64,000 nt of DNA from Lucifuga dentata (GCA_014773175.1 VXCM01003196.1:62001-126000), one strand, 5' to 3'; shown: positions 51,655 through 63,243, numbered from the stretch's first letter. Notes: a model not told the origin generated them from the sequence alone. Made by a program: numbers and translations.

Positions 51655-51714
51655 AAAAAGGTCTTTTTACATGAGCGTCTTGGTGTTGGAGTGAAATAAC
51701 TTGAAGTCTGGCTG

Positions 51715-52797
51715 AAAAATGGTAAAATGATAGATTTTATTGAGATGCAATTCTTCCATTCACTTGTTCACTTCAATTACAGATATCCATGTCAAAAAAA
51801 AGGCAAAGCACCATCTTGACACCAATAAGGCACCTGTAACAATAAAATGGATTTCGTGTCAGATGGTTTGATGCGCTGAAGACAGCAGTGTGGGTATCTG
51901 AAAAAGCTTGTTTGAGATTTTAAAAATTCAGACATTCTTTATAAACTGTAAGACCTCAGCAGCAAAGAGGTAATAAAAGTCTAAAGTAGAATCTAAAAGG
52001 GACCATTTGATCTTTTCTCATCACTTTGTAGGACACATGGCATGGAAAACGTACAGCCTGTTCCTACATAAAAATTCAAACCACTGCTCTGATTAGTTAT
52101 TTTGTCATTTAAAGAGATGACTGACTAAAAACTACATATTGACATATTCCCTGTAGACATTTGGTCAGATTCCATTTCAGTTTCTTGGTGGCTATAATAC
52201 TGATATAATACACTGATCAACAGTGGTGCTCTATCAGGTATGACGAAGAGAAGACGTAAGGTTTACAGTACCTAAACGAGTAAAATGCTAAACTCTGTAC
52301 CAACATTTTTATTGCAAACCAATGACAAATTACTGTTTAAGTCACTGATATGAAAACTTGCACAATGGTTGCAATATTTTTAAAAGAGTAAACCAAGTGT
52401 GTAAGATCCCAAACAATCTGAGCTTCATAATCTGACTGCAAACACACATACACCACTCATATTTCCTAATATAAAACATTCTTAAAAAATTTCCAGCTTA
52501 CCCATCTCCACCATTATGAAAAGTATATTGCAAGGGGCTAGTTTCCCTGAAGGGTTTAATGCAGAACAGGTAGTCATGGTTGTGGTCATCTTAGAGATAT
52601 AAATCAAATATTTTAGTCCTCCAGTAATGCCAATCTTACATCACATTTGTTGCAGCTTAAATCTATGATGTTTTCAGATCATGCCCAGAAAGCAAATCAT
52701 TTTCATCTGGCATTGCAGTTGGTCCTATTCTGGGAAATCCCCCTTTGTATTCTTTGGTCGCTTTGTGAAACATTTCGCTGTTGAGAGATGTCTCTTC
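51715..52797 (-). other. copb2 3' UTR
   Basis: Non-coding, AT-rich segment between the stop codon (52798-52800) and the inferred cleavage site just beyond the AATAAA. No repeat family recognised. Confidence 0.65.
51736..51741 (-). terminator. copb2 poly(A) signal AATAAA
   Basis: TTTATT on the + strand gives AATAAA on the minus strand, about 1.06 kb after the copb2 stop. It sits 82 bp beyond the convergent mrps22 signal. Confidence 0.7.
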
Positions 52798-55700
52798 CTA
52801 TTCATTCAAGAACTCCTCATCCAGGTTGATATCCGTGGTGTCAATGTCCTCCAGGTCAAAATTGTCCAAATCCAGATCATCCAGGCCCTGCAACAGGAAA
52901 ATGTTTGTATGTGGAACCAATATGGTAGACATGATTTTATGGTTATATACATTTATTCATGTACTGACATATTAAACTATGGAATAAATAAATGAATCAT
53001 GACTATGGGCTTAAAATGCAGTTATTACCTCATCAATCATCTCTGCCTCAAGGTCCTCTGCTGGTTCTTCATTGCCTTCTGGGCCTGCCTCCTTCTCTTC
53101 CCTCCCCTCTGAGGGAACTGCTGTTGGGGATAAAACCTCTGGCTCAGCCTCTTGAGGAGCAGCCACAGGAGGCACCAGGGTGGGCTCTGGCTCTGTAGTC
53201 TCTTCTTCTTGGGTTGCTGACTGTTGGGCTGGGACTGGCTCCAGTACTGGTGCTGTATCTGGGACTGAGCCCAGCACTGAATCGAGGACCAGCTCTGGAA
53301 CAGTTTGGACCAGCAGAAGGACAGGCACATCCACCACTGAACTGGCTGAATCTTCAAAAGTGATGAGCTCCTCTGTTGCCGTGGGCGACAGGACTGATTC
53401 TGAAACAAGCGCCTCAGTAAGAGGAGTCTCATCTGTTGCTGCCGGCTCTGTGTTCTCTGCTTCCTCTGAAGCAAGAATGTCTGTTCCTTCTGCATCAGCA
53501 GCAGGCGTTTCTCTTGTTTCTACGGCCTCTGACTCTATTACAGTATCATCTGTTACAAGCGGCACAGTCTCAACTGGGATGTCCTCTGGGATGGCTTCTG
53601 GGATGGCTTCTGTCTCTCCTGACTCAGCTGGTGCTCTCATTGTTGCTACGGTTTCTGCTGCCTCAGTAACAGAAACGCAGGCATCACTTTCTGAAGACAT
53701 TTCCTGAGCACTCAACTCGAGCGATGACTTGTCATCTTCCACAAGACTATGTTGTGCCATCTCTGGTTCTTTGGTTGGAATCTCTGTAATAGGATCCTTC
53801 AAAATGTCTTCCTCTACAGTGTCAGCGTCCTCCTTTACTGCTGCCACTTCTGGCTCAAATGCAGCCATCTCAGAAGAAACAGATTGGGATGGTTTTGGAT
53901 CAGCATGGTCACCTGATAGTGTGATAGGCGTAATGGATTCTGCTGATGTGATGGATGCTTCTTCTATTTCTGTAGCAGCATCAATGGGCTCTTGCTCCAT
54001 CTGAACGGGCTCTTCCACTTCTGCTGCAGGTGGAGGTGGAGACTGTGTAACTTCTGCTACCGTAGCACTTTCACCACTGCTTTCTATCACTTTCTGCGTA
54101 TTCAACAAACAGCCAAAATCAGGCAGAGCAAATCCTCCAGCAACTATCAAATTCACTTATTCATTCAATAACTGAACAGGACCCATATATAAGTCACAGA
54201 GTCTATATTCTAGAATTTATCATTCCATATATTATTCCCTAATATATTATATTATGGAACTACTGTATATTATTTGTAATTTTGGTACCTCTGGCTCAGT
54301 GAGGTCTTGCTTTGCCACATAACTGGCAGATTCTTCCAGAACATCTCGGTCCTCATTTGGCTGAGAAACAGAGAAAAAAATAAACTTGAGCTCAATCAGA
54401 TAATACCCAAAGTGTGAACCATCGATTCAAATTACTGTTTATGATATTAATGTTTTTCAAATATGTATCCTAATTCACAAGATGCAGTTCAGAGAGAGAA
54501 GTCTTTTTAGAACATTTTGTCATTTTTTCCATCCATGTTCATCTTCATCTTTCAATCACTGAAGAAGCTGAGGTCAAATGTTAATGCCAAATTCTGAAAG
54601 TTTTTCTTATTGGATTAAAATTATTTCAATTTTAACGCTTAGAGTAATTTAATATGTTTTATTAATTCTTTGTCATAAGTTTTCTTCCCTTACATCACCT
54701 ACATTTGCAATACCTTTTCTTACTGTGATTGTTATAATAATTTCAAGAAAGAGGCCTTGAATAAGACCCTTTGGAGTCTATGCAAACATAAAACTAAAAC
54801 TAAACTAAATTATTGAGCCACTATGAATTTGTAAAGATTAAATCAAATTCATTGATTAAATTGACTGAGAAGCACCAGATTAACCATTTTGTAGCAGTGG
54901 GTCGTAACAAAAATCATCAGCTAAATGCGTGAACTCGCTGCTCAGATTTCATGCATAGTTAACTCCGACTCGCCCACTGACCATGATGAGTGGGTATTCT
55001 GCTGCAGGTCTGATCCTGACGTGAGTCTCCCCCAAGTACTCCTCAGCCAGCATGGCTTGCTGGAGGCCTGGGAACAGGTTGCTGTACTGGCTAGGGTCAG
55101 CAAGAGCATCTGCTGCCTTCTGGTTGACTTGAGACAGACTCTCCTTCCACAGCTTCACCACCCTGGATGTGGAGACAAGGCAACAGAACACAGCTCACTC
55201 GTGATGTGTGTGACAGACGTGTAGAGAAATGATCCAGCACAGCCTTCATGCTTTTTCACTGATGCAATTTTCATCCACTGGGAAACAAAAAATTAGGTAC
55301 ATATTCCCTAATACAGTCAAAGCAGTAGAGCTGCACATAGAACCTGATGTAAGGTAGATTTATGCACATGGAAACTAAATATATTGAACTCGATGTTCAG
55401 GCATAGACTCCACACGTATACCAGCATTCAAAAGTATGAAATCACCCAGAAATGTTCTTTTTTATTTGATAGAATTGTTCTATACATTCAACAAAGAATC
55501 CTCAATTGCAGCAATTAGAGTTCTGCACGCTTTTGGCATTCTAGCTGTCAGTTGTTCAAGATATTCAGGGGAAAATTCAACCTAACTCTTCCGGAACTTC
55601 TTTCAGCATCCTTTCATTTGCTTTACATCTTACATACTGTATGTTCTCCTGCTTGATCTAAATGGCTCAAACTCATCCACCCACAATACTCTTTTTGTCT

Positions 55701-58700
55701 GTGTTCTTTTGTCCATTTCAACCTTTTCTTTTTATTTGCTAGTTTCAGATAAGACATTCTCTTTAAACCTCTGCCTTTAAAGCCAGCATCCCAGAGTAAT
55801 CTTTTCACTGTTGCAGATGACACTGGTATTTGCCGTGTACTATTTAAAGAAGCAGTCAACTGAGGATCTTTAAGGCGTATGTTTCTCAAACCACAGAATC
55901 TGATGTACTTATCCTCTTGAGCAGTTGTACATCTGAGCCTTTAGCTTTTTTCCTGGTTCTCTCTTCTTTCTCTTTTCTCTCAAGACAGTGATGGACACAT
56001 TTGTGTGAAAGCTTCAGTTTCTTGGCATTAACTTCATTTGCAAAACAATAGACTGACATGTTTCTTCAGAAAGCTGTTTTGACCATTTTTGAACAAAGTA
56101 AAGACAATTTACCTGCTTCATTGAACAGAATAATGAGTTTCAGGTGTGCTAATGTCTTAATAACAATTAGCATTTAAACATGATTAAGTAAGGGTGAGCA
56201 AAAGATTTTATCATCAGGACATTAGAGTCATGGCTGCTGAAAATGAAGCTTTGCAGGTTTATGTGAATAATTAATTATAAATCAGTCATTTCCAGCACTA
56301 AGGCCATTTACAACATTAATAATATCTTTGCTATATATATAAATAGACACATCAATTTAATGGTGAAAAAAAGCATCATTTTCTATCAAAAGCATGAATG
56401 TTTGTGGGTGTTTCCAGTCTTTTGCACTCTTGTTTAGATATATCTTTACCTTGACATGTGGCTGGGCAGATATGTTCTAGCCAGGAAAGCAGCTTTGGGT
56501 AACCGATCTGTTTTGATGAGGAGTTCAAGGCATTTGTCCAATCTGATGATGACAAAAGTTAAAAAAAAAAAAAAGGNTTAAAAAAAAAAAAAAGGTGATG
56601 AAATCTGGATTCAATCACATCTCTTCCTCCTCCTTCACTCCTCTTTCTTCACTGTTGTCAGATACTCACTTCCCTTGAAGAAAATAGGTGAGAAATGCCA
56701 CGTTGGTCTTGCCATCCTTCTCCGCCCCCTCGGCCAGCTTGCCCACCATGCCGACATTGCCGGAGGCAGTGGCCAGCAGCAGTAATCCTCCGTAATCCTG
56801 TGCTTGGTGCAGACACTCCTGCGCCAAGCTAAACTGGCACTTTGTAGTCGCTAGCTCTGCCAACTGCTTCCACTTCTGCTTAGACTGGAGACCCCAACAT
56901 GTCAAGGTGCCAAAGAGACAGGAGAGGATTATCACAGCAAGAAAAGCACGGATTTCACTAATACACTGAGAAGAAGCACTTTTTCGCATCACATTATTTT
57001 TGCATCGGGGATTTGACTCATCCTGTTAGGCTTATTAAGCAAAATGACTGATTGACTTTACATTATTCTGCTTATTCCACTCCTATTAATCAAATACAAT
57101 CATGTGATGCACAAACTGATTTTAAATGATTCTATAACCAAAACCTAATGCACAAACATCCTCCAAAAATGCATTTAAGCAAGGGTGTTTGCATTTACTT
57201 TGGAAGGGTTCTTGACACTAAAGAAACTATCACGGACTAGATTTTTTAAAAATGTTCATTGGCCTGTCACAGTTGTGTGCAGCCAGCTAAGCCATTAAAA
57301 ATGCATAACTAATATTTGCAAGTACACCAATTGTCATCATGCATTCAGGTCTCAGTCACCTTCAATCACCTTCTACTAATTATACACTTTTACAACTATT
57401 TTGCACGTCTGCTACATGTGACCTCTGACCTCTGCCTCCAAAGCCAGCTGGTAAGCGATCTTCAGCTCTCCTAGCTGCAGAGCCAGTTCGAACCTGTGCT
57501 CTGGGTCTGTGGACACGGCCAGGGCCTGCTGCCTGAAGCCCTACACATAAAACAACACACAATTAACATACTTGGACAACACACACACTTGAAATGCACA
57601 AATTGTAGCTTCCTACACAACAATTCAATTGGAGTAACGGTCTAATGTGTATACAGCAGGTGTGCGATTAGTGAACTCCTACATTGTGAAAGAAAATAAA
57701 TCAAAATTCTCAGCAATGGACCAGAAATTCCAAAGAAAAAGACTGCAGGAAAACCATACTTGTTTCTCCAGGAAGACAGCGACCCTGGTCCTCTGCTCCT
57801 TGGGGATTGTGGGTAGAACCTGGTCGGCTGTGGTGAAGTCTCTTCTCATGACAGCCGTCTGATATTCCAGCACAGAGAGGAGCAGCGAGAAGCTAATGAT
57901 GTTCAGTTCCTTGTCTCCAAGATAGAGACGGTCGTCCTTTGGGATGTAGCCCAGGAGGTACATGGTCCTACAGAAGACAAAGGACCATACCGGTAATTTA
58001 GCATGTTTGTGCCCAATAAATACTATGCGCATACACGTTACGTTACTGACAACCATTTTCCAATACATAAAAAAGCATTTTAGTTTTCCTGTTACTTTGC
58101 CCTTATCTTTCAAAATCAAATCTTCAGGTTGATACACACGCCTTACAAGTCAATGTTTCACCTGCTACAACATATGTCCGAATATAGAAGGGATGGTAAT
58201 TACACGGTAAAAGTAATTAATTCTCCTGCGACTATATTCCCTGGCAGAGACATACATTTTCTTCCATGCAGCTCCATGTTGGACCAATTTTTATTAAGCA
58301 ACTTTGACAAAAAATAAGAACAACATTTTGTTCGCTGTGATGGATTACTTGTCTCAAGCACATTTCAAGTCTCTACAAGTTCCTCTTGTAAGTTCCCCAG
58401 GTTCCTCTCCAGCCATCACAAACATCTTCCACAAACACACCCTCCGCCGTGCCNCCCCAATCTGGCATCTGAGCATACAAGCCGCCACCTCCAGATTATC
58501 AAACAGTTTCTTCCCCCAGGCGGTGAGGCTCCTCAACACCTTGCACCCTGACACTGACACACTCACACAATCTCTCACACTCAAACACATAAAAACACAC
58601 ATACACAGACACATACATACACACACACACCTCCATTTGTGACTGCACCTGCACTTTATTTGAATCTTAAACTCTTTGCACATGCCAAAATGCACAACCC

Positions 58701-58983
58701 CACTTTATGGAACTTTATGGAATTACGAACTCTTTGCATAAACTTTTACTCTTACTTCAGTACAGTAAACATGTTCTTTTTGCACTATTCTCTGTCTGTG
58801 CTCTTTGTCTTGTTACTGCACTTCTTGTCTATATGCACGATGTTAAATGTAGCACTTCTTGTCTACGTGCACTATGTTAAGTGTAGCACCAGGAGGTCCT
58901 GGAGAAACAGCATTTCATCCTGCCTGTGTACTTGTATATGAATGGTTTGACAATAAAGCTCTGATTGATTGATTGATTGATTA

Positions 58984-59030
<47 letters not shown>

Positions 59031-59059
59031 AATTGATTGATTGATTGAAGTTGATGTTN

Positions 59060-59098
<39 letters not shown>

Positions 59099-62000
59099 AA
59101 TTGATTGATTGATTGAAGTTGATGTTAATAGTGGACTGGAATTAACTGAAACCAACAGCAGTCTGGAAGATAAAAAAAAAACAAAAAAAACCAAAAAAAA
59201 ATCAAAATGCACTATTCCAGTAGAATGTTTTGGAAAATTGTTGGCATGTAGTTGTAATGTACAGCATATGCACCTCAGGTTGTATTTATTAGGCCTAAAC
59301 ATGCAAAATCACTCATATGCTCCTTTAAGGTGCTTGTTATACTCAGTAAGTGTGATGCCAGATACATGAATAGAAAGTTTATGGTTACAAAGAGCTGAGG
59401 CATGTTGTGTTACGCTGCTGCTGCTGCTGCTGTGCTTTGGAAGTAAATCAAGATGGCTTTGTTGGTAAAATCTGACTGCTGTGCATGGAGACATGCGTAC
59501 CTGTCCAGGTGAGCAATGGTGACGATCTCTCCTCCAACATAGTAGTTGAGTCTGTTGACAGAGCTGGTGTAAATGAAACAGTCTCCCACCCAAATCCCGG
59601 TCTTCACCACTTCCTGGACCTCTCCCAGCACCTGGTGAGCAGAACAACATGGACAAACATAAAAAAATATGGAAATGATACTTGAAAGGAACAAGTTATG
59701 AACACCGTCTAAGTAAATGTATTTAGGCAGTTTGCTCAGCATGAGCAAAGTGAAAATTTAATCAGTGCTAACAGGCCTGTTGTTTCAGTATGTGTGACTA
59801 CCAGAAAGTCACACTTAAAGTTCCAGTCCCTTTTTTTTTGACTATGTAAATTTGAGCTAAATTCACATAAATTTCCTTAATGATGAAATAAAATCTATTT
59901 TTACATTGAATTTTACATTTCTCTTTCTCTTTCTTTCTTTGTGCAGGGCCAGCAGGCACATTTTTGACTTCTGTCATTTCATGTGAAAACCTGCAAGCAA
60001 CTTCAGAAGAATTGATTTCATGTGCTCCTACTAGAACCACACACTGCTGCAAAATGTTTTGTTGTAGAAAGAAATCATTTATTGCTTTTTGTTAGCAACA
60101 TTTTTAACTATTGTCAGTGGAAGATGGAGATGTCATATACTCTTTTTTTTAAGGGGGCACAGTTTCACAACTTAATGTGTGCTTTTCAGATTGTTCATTA
60201 ATTACCTGACAGTCAACTCCTTCCCCTAATTAGTAATTGGACCAAATATCACTGGGCTGCTCCTTTTTTAAATTTTTATCCACCTTTATTTATTCATGAG
60301 ACGTTCACTGAGCACTGAATGATGTTTTGAAGCCATTATCTGCTTACACACACTCACACCTGCCCAGTACCACTACAGGCTTCTCCACTGGACGCTGCAG
60401 CTCCACTACCTTGCTCAACGGCACCTCAGTGGTGGTAAGGAGGGAGGGGCAGATGCTACTCATTCATCTCCCCAAGAAATGGCGATGCTTCGTTCATAAC
60501 CTTTACCGATGAGTAACCAGTGGGAAATCGTCTTTTGTTTTGTTCATTCACTACTTTCTCGACTGCTGAAGCAACACGACTAAACTCTGCACTTATCAAA
60601 TAAAACAAAACATCTCCACCTTATTTCATTCCTTTTCACCACCACCTTGTGACCATTTCATGCCCCCTAGTGGTATGGAGTGGAATAAAACGAATTCCAA
60701 GTCTTAGGCACTGTAACATGCAATGTTCTCGTACACGTTTCACATTTTATGTCATTTGAAATATGCTGTGGCCTTAATTATTTTGTTCTGTGCTTATAAT
60801 CACTACTGATATAAAAAAGCCTTTAATAGTACCTGAACACATTAATAACATTCATAGTTTTGTTCTCTTATTAAGACCTGTGAATCTATTTAGAAGTGAT
60901 AACAACTTCCGATCTCGTGGTTTGATTTATGGCGCTGGTTTAATTTTGGATCACAGATTGTACCTTGAAGATAATCTGTTCTCCATTCTATGTTTTTTTT
61001 AGGGATGCACATTCAGCACAATTTCAAACTGGAAATATACTCATATGGGTTTCTGACCTCGAAGGCATCCTCTAGCCCATCTTCAGTCGTCGCCTGCTTG
61101 GACTCCTGGGCTGCCGCCACTTTCTCTGGCAGGTAGCGCAGCACGAAGAATGACTCGTCTGTAGCAATACACACCAGCTCACCAGAGTCAGACCAGAAGA
61201 TCTAAAGACAGGAAGACAAGGAATTGTCAGACCATCAAAGTAACAGACAGTGTACTGACTGAAGTGACTCGTAAGGACTCTGGCTCACATGTTTAGGCTG
61301 GATCTCGATTCGCCGGATGAGTTCAGCACTGTCCCAGCTGTAGAAGGCCAGACCATTGGCTGTCTTCACTCCTAGCAAGAAGCCACCATAGATACCTGTG
61401 GGACAGCAGAATACTTTGAGGTACTACAACATGAACCTATCCATGCACTGCATATATACACACACACACATAAACACAAAAAAAAAAGACGTCCATCAGA
61501 AAACTAATGACAGAAGAAGAAATTTTCTAGTTTCAAAGTTTTATTTGTCACGTGCAGCCATACAAGTATAACAACAGTGAAATGCTTTTTCTGGTAGGTT
61601 CCCAGACTGTGCTTCTTAAGTATAAAAAAAATATATGATAAAATAAAACAAAATAAGAATAACGATAAAGCAGCAAGAGCAAAATTAAAAATAAAAAATG
61701 TATAAGTATGTAGTCTATTTACAACCAAACCAGCAGGAGAATGTATGTAGATGAGTATCAATAAATATGTGCAAAATAGTGCTGTACACAGTGCAAATGC
61801 AGCTACAGATGAAATTTATCTCACCTTCAGCACCAAAGTCAGGCTTAAAAGTTTTCTTCTCTTTAAAGTTCTTGAAGATTTTGAGCATGCTGTTACCCTC
61901 TCTTATAGCATACCTGAAAATAATATGTACACAGTTATACATAACTGACCAGAACAGAGAGTACTCTACATATATGGTGACGTTATTATGGGGCAACACA

Positions 62001-62123
62001 TTTAGGACCTACTCTGAGGAGTCATGTGACCAGACAAACTCCTGAGCTGAACCAAAGCTCTTGTTCCTCAACGCCATGGCAGTGTAGATGATATATTCCC
62101 CATCGCCGCACATCACCACGAAC
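52798..62123 (-). CDS. copb2: Coatomer subunit beta' (beta'-COP), 3' part, 13 exons; 5' end outside the window
   Basis: Beta'-COP is a subunit of the COPI coat that drives Golgi-to-ER and intra-Golgi vesicle traffic in the cytosol. Exons in coding order: 62123-62013, 61913-61825, 61395-61289, 61201-61058, 59631-59501, 57967-57760, 57540-57430, 56884-56670, 56542-56450, 55162-54982, 54360-54289, 54093-53029, 52887-52798. Every junction is GT-AG and in frame, giving 871 residues. They start at the conserved [20 protein letters not shown] and run through the second WD domain ([20 protein letters not shown]) and the alpha-solenoid ([20 protein letters not shown]). The protein ends at [19 protein letters not shown], close to the human C-terminus. 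The N-terminal WD40 propeller, which binds dilysine cargo signals, lies beyond 64,000. The expanded penultimate exon would make the whole protein about 1.2 thousand residues against 906 in human. Zebrafish copb2 is the dopey locus. Confidence 0.97.
53029..54093 (-). CDS. copb2: copb2 penultimate exon: 355-residue acidic low-complexity insert
   Basis: A single exon, phase 0 at both ends (acceptor ACGCAG at its start, donor GAG|GTAATA at its end), open for all 355 codons. The product is dominated by Glu, Ala, Thr, Ser, Pro, Val and Asp. It has no Trp or Tyr, one Cys and very few Lys/Arg. It includes short internal near-repeats such as [12 protein letters not shown] and a hydrophobic Val/Leu/Pro stretch around [20 protein letters not shown], and ends [10 protein letters not shown]. 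The flanking exons ([10 protein letters not shown].. and [16 protein letters not shown]) match human on each side, where only a few dozen residues separate them. Probably intrinsically disordered; function unknown. An antisense 175-codon frame (53180-53707 +) is its shadow. Confidence 0.9.
54361..54981 (-). other. copb2 intron before the PNEDRD exon
   Basis: 621 bp and AT-rich, with no repeat or RNA gene recognised. Confidence 0.6.
55421..56434 (-). pseudogene. Decayed Tc1-like DNA transposon in a copb2 intron
   Basis: On the minus strand, 55889-55623 encodes a piece recognisable as the Tc1 transposase N-terminal/linker region ([20 protein letters not shown], then [18 protein letters not shown]). 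It then jumps to near-C-terminal sequence, and a further frame ends [20 protein letters not shown]. Most of the DDE catalytic region between them is missing, so the copy is internally deleted and cannot be active. The ends are inverted (CAGCATTCAAAAGTATGAAA at 55422; GAGTGCAAAAGACTGGAAAC on the opposite strand near 56427) and lie near TA dinucleotides, as for Tc1/mariner. It occupies most of the intron between the exons at 56450 and 55162. Confidence 0.8.
56570..56594. repeat. Poly(A) with N, false duplication
   Basis: TTAAAAAAAAAAAAAAGG occurs on both sides of the N at 56577. This is a probable unmerged contig end inside a copb2 intron and leaves the coding sequence untouched. Confidence 0.7.
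56885..57429 (-). other. copb2 intron before the SKQKWK exon
   Basis: 545 bp. No repeat recognised. Confidence 0.6.
58382..59115 (+). mobile_element. LINE 3' fragment (CR1/L2-like) with (TTGA)n tail
   Basis: The 5' part translates on the + strand as an end-of-ORF2 type peptide ([20 protein letters not shown]), typical of the C-terminal end of CR1/L2/Rex-like elements. A 3' UTR follows with ACAATAAAGCTCTGATTGATTG and a long TTGA array. AAGTT flanks both sides (58377-58381 and 59116-59120) as a probable target duplication. Two N joins (58454 and 59059) lie inside. Confidence 0.7.
58972..59115. repeat. (TTGA)n array with N-bounded duplication
   Basis: TTGA units occur on each side of the N at 59059, with GAAGTTGATGTT appearing both before the N and again at 59114-59126. 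The second half is likely a false duplication. Confidence 0.85.
59978..60219. repeat. Intronic dispersed repeat, copy 1
   Basis: About 240 bp, closely similar to 62622-62860 (both in copb2 introns): TTCATGTGAAAACCTGCAAG at the start, CACTGCTGCAAAATGTTTTG in the middle, TGACAGTCAACTC at the end. Family unknown. The rest of this 1.43-kb intron shows no gene. Confidence 0.8.
61531..61823 (-). mobile_element. Retroposon 3' part abutting a copb2 exon donor
   Basis: On the minus strand, a TTTTGCACATATTTATTGAT segment is followed by AGCATTTCACTGTTGTTATA and GTGACAAATAAAACTTTGAA, the familiar 3' end of teleost LINE-type retroposons. Its left limit runs up to the donor of the exon at 61825. The boundary is approximate. 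Confidence 0.55.
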
Positions 62124-62621
62124 CTGGAAATATAAAGGATACGCAGATTACAAAAGGCAAATATATCTCAGTATCAATTAACATTTTGGAGCCTGAACAA
62201 AAGAGAGCAACCAGACATAATTCTCACCCCAAAAGTGAGCATGCAGATAGGCAATCACAGCATTACCAGTAAACTTTCTTTTCCCTTAACACTGACTGAC
62301 TTTATGTTCAGAGTAATCACATGAATGGAGCAGAGTCCATCAGATCAACCTGGAAGTATCAGGGAGGACTTTAGCCATATTATCAACAAAAAAATAAATG
62401 TGATTTTACTCCAAATCATGCAACATTAAAAACATAACCACATAAACTGAAATAATCCTTTGGCTATGAATCTGACCATGCTGGAGAAACAAAAAACAAA
62501 TAACATTTGCCAGGTCATGTCTACAAACTGTCTGTGTACATCTGTATTGTCTTGAGAGTGGTTGTTTAAAGTGATTAAAATTGAAAAACACACATCTGGT
62601 GTGCCATGGTGCAATATGATT

Positions 62622-62860
62622 TTCATGTGAAAACCTGCAAGCAGCTTCAGAAGAATTGATTTTATGTGCTCTTACTAGAACCGCACACTGCTGCAAAATG
62701 TTTTGTTGAAGAAAGAAATCATTGCTTTTTCTTAGCAACATTTTTAACTATTATCAGTGGAAAACGGGGATGTTATGTACTCATTTTTTTTAAGGGGACA
62801 CAGTTTCACAAATTAATGTGTGCTTTTCAGATTGTTCATTAATTATCTGACAGTCAACTC
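62622..62860. repeat. Intronic dispersed repeat, copy 2
   Basis: Same orientation as copy 1 at 59978-60219, with scattered substitutions and a few small indels. Confidence 0.8.
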
Positions 62861-63243
62861 ACACTTGCATCAAAAGCTTTTCCTGCTGGCTACAACTTGG
62901 CTACCATGGGGGCCTCAGTTTTCATGAATGCCGGTGTGCAAAAAGCAGGTTTTACTGGGGGCCTTTGTTCTCTTATTGCTTACAAATAAGAGTAACAATT
63001 TCAGCAATAACTCAGAAATGATAGCTTTTGACATTATATTAAAACAAGAAACCAACTGAAGTTTTATTGCTCTCTTAATGCAATAGATTTGGCGGGGGAA
63101 AAAATGGAAAGGGCATGTGCCCCCTCAATCGGAGCAGGCATGACACCCCTGGTAGAAGATGTAGTTATTTTACAATCAAACGTGATTCTGATTCTGTATT
63201 ATTTAGATATTTGGTTTACCACATCTTTAAGCCCACTGTGGGC

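Larger units (their letters stand above)
51226..51670 (+). other. mrps22 3' UTR
   Basis: Runs from the TGA to roughly 15 nt beyond the AATAAA at 51649. The cleavage site is inferred. It contains the MITE at 51253-51416. Confidence 0.65.
57977..59328. mobile_element. TTAA foldback MITE (family 2) in a copb2 intron, split by a LINE tail
   Basis: The left terminus AGGACCATACCGGTA begins 10 bp from the copb2 exon edge at 57967. The arms carry CCCAATAAATACTATGCGCA and the interior has CGACTATATTCCCTGGCAG. The right part (from 59116) has GAATTAACTGAAACCAACAG and ends TATGCTCCT-TTAA. Interrupted at 58382-59115. Confidence 0.8.

Noticed and set aside
53180..53707. 175-codon + strand frame
   Set aside because: Antisense shadow of the acidic copb2 exon. 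Its Ser/Thr/Val composition is the reverse complement of Glu/Ala/Thr codons.
57380..57562. Alternative 60-codon minus-strand frame over a copb2 exon
   Set aside because: Wrong frame of the GFRQQAL exon. The in-frame reading matches beta'-COP exactly.
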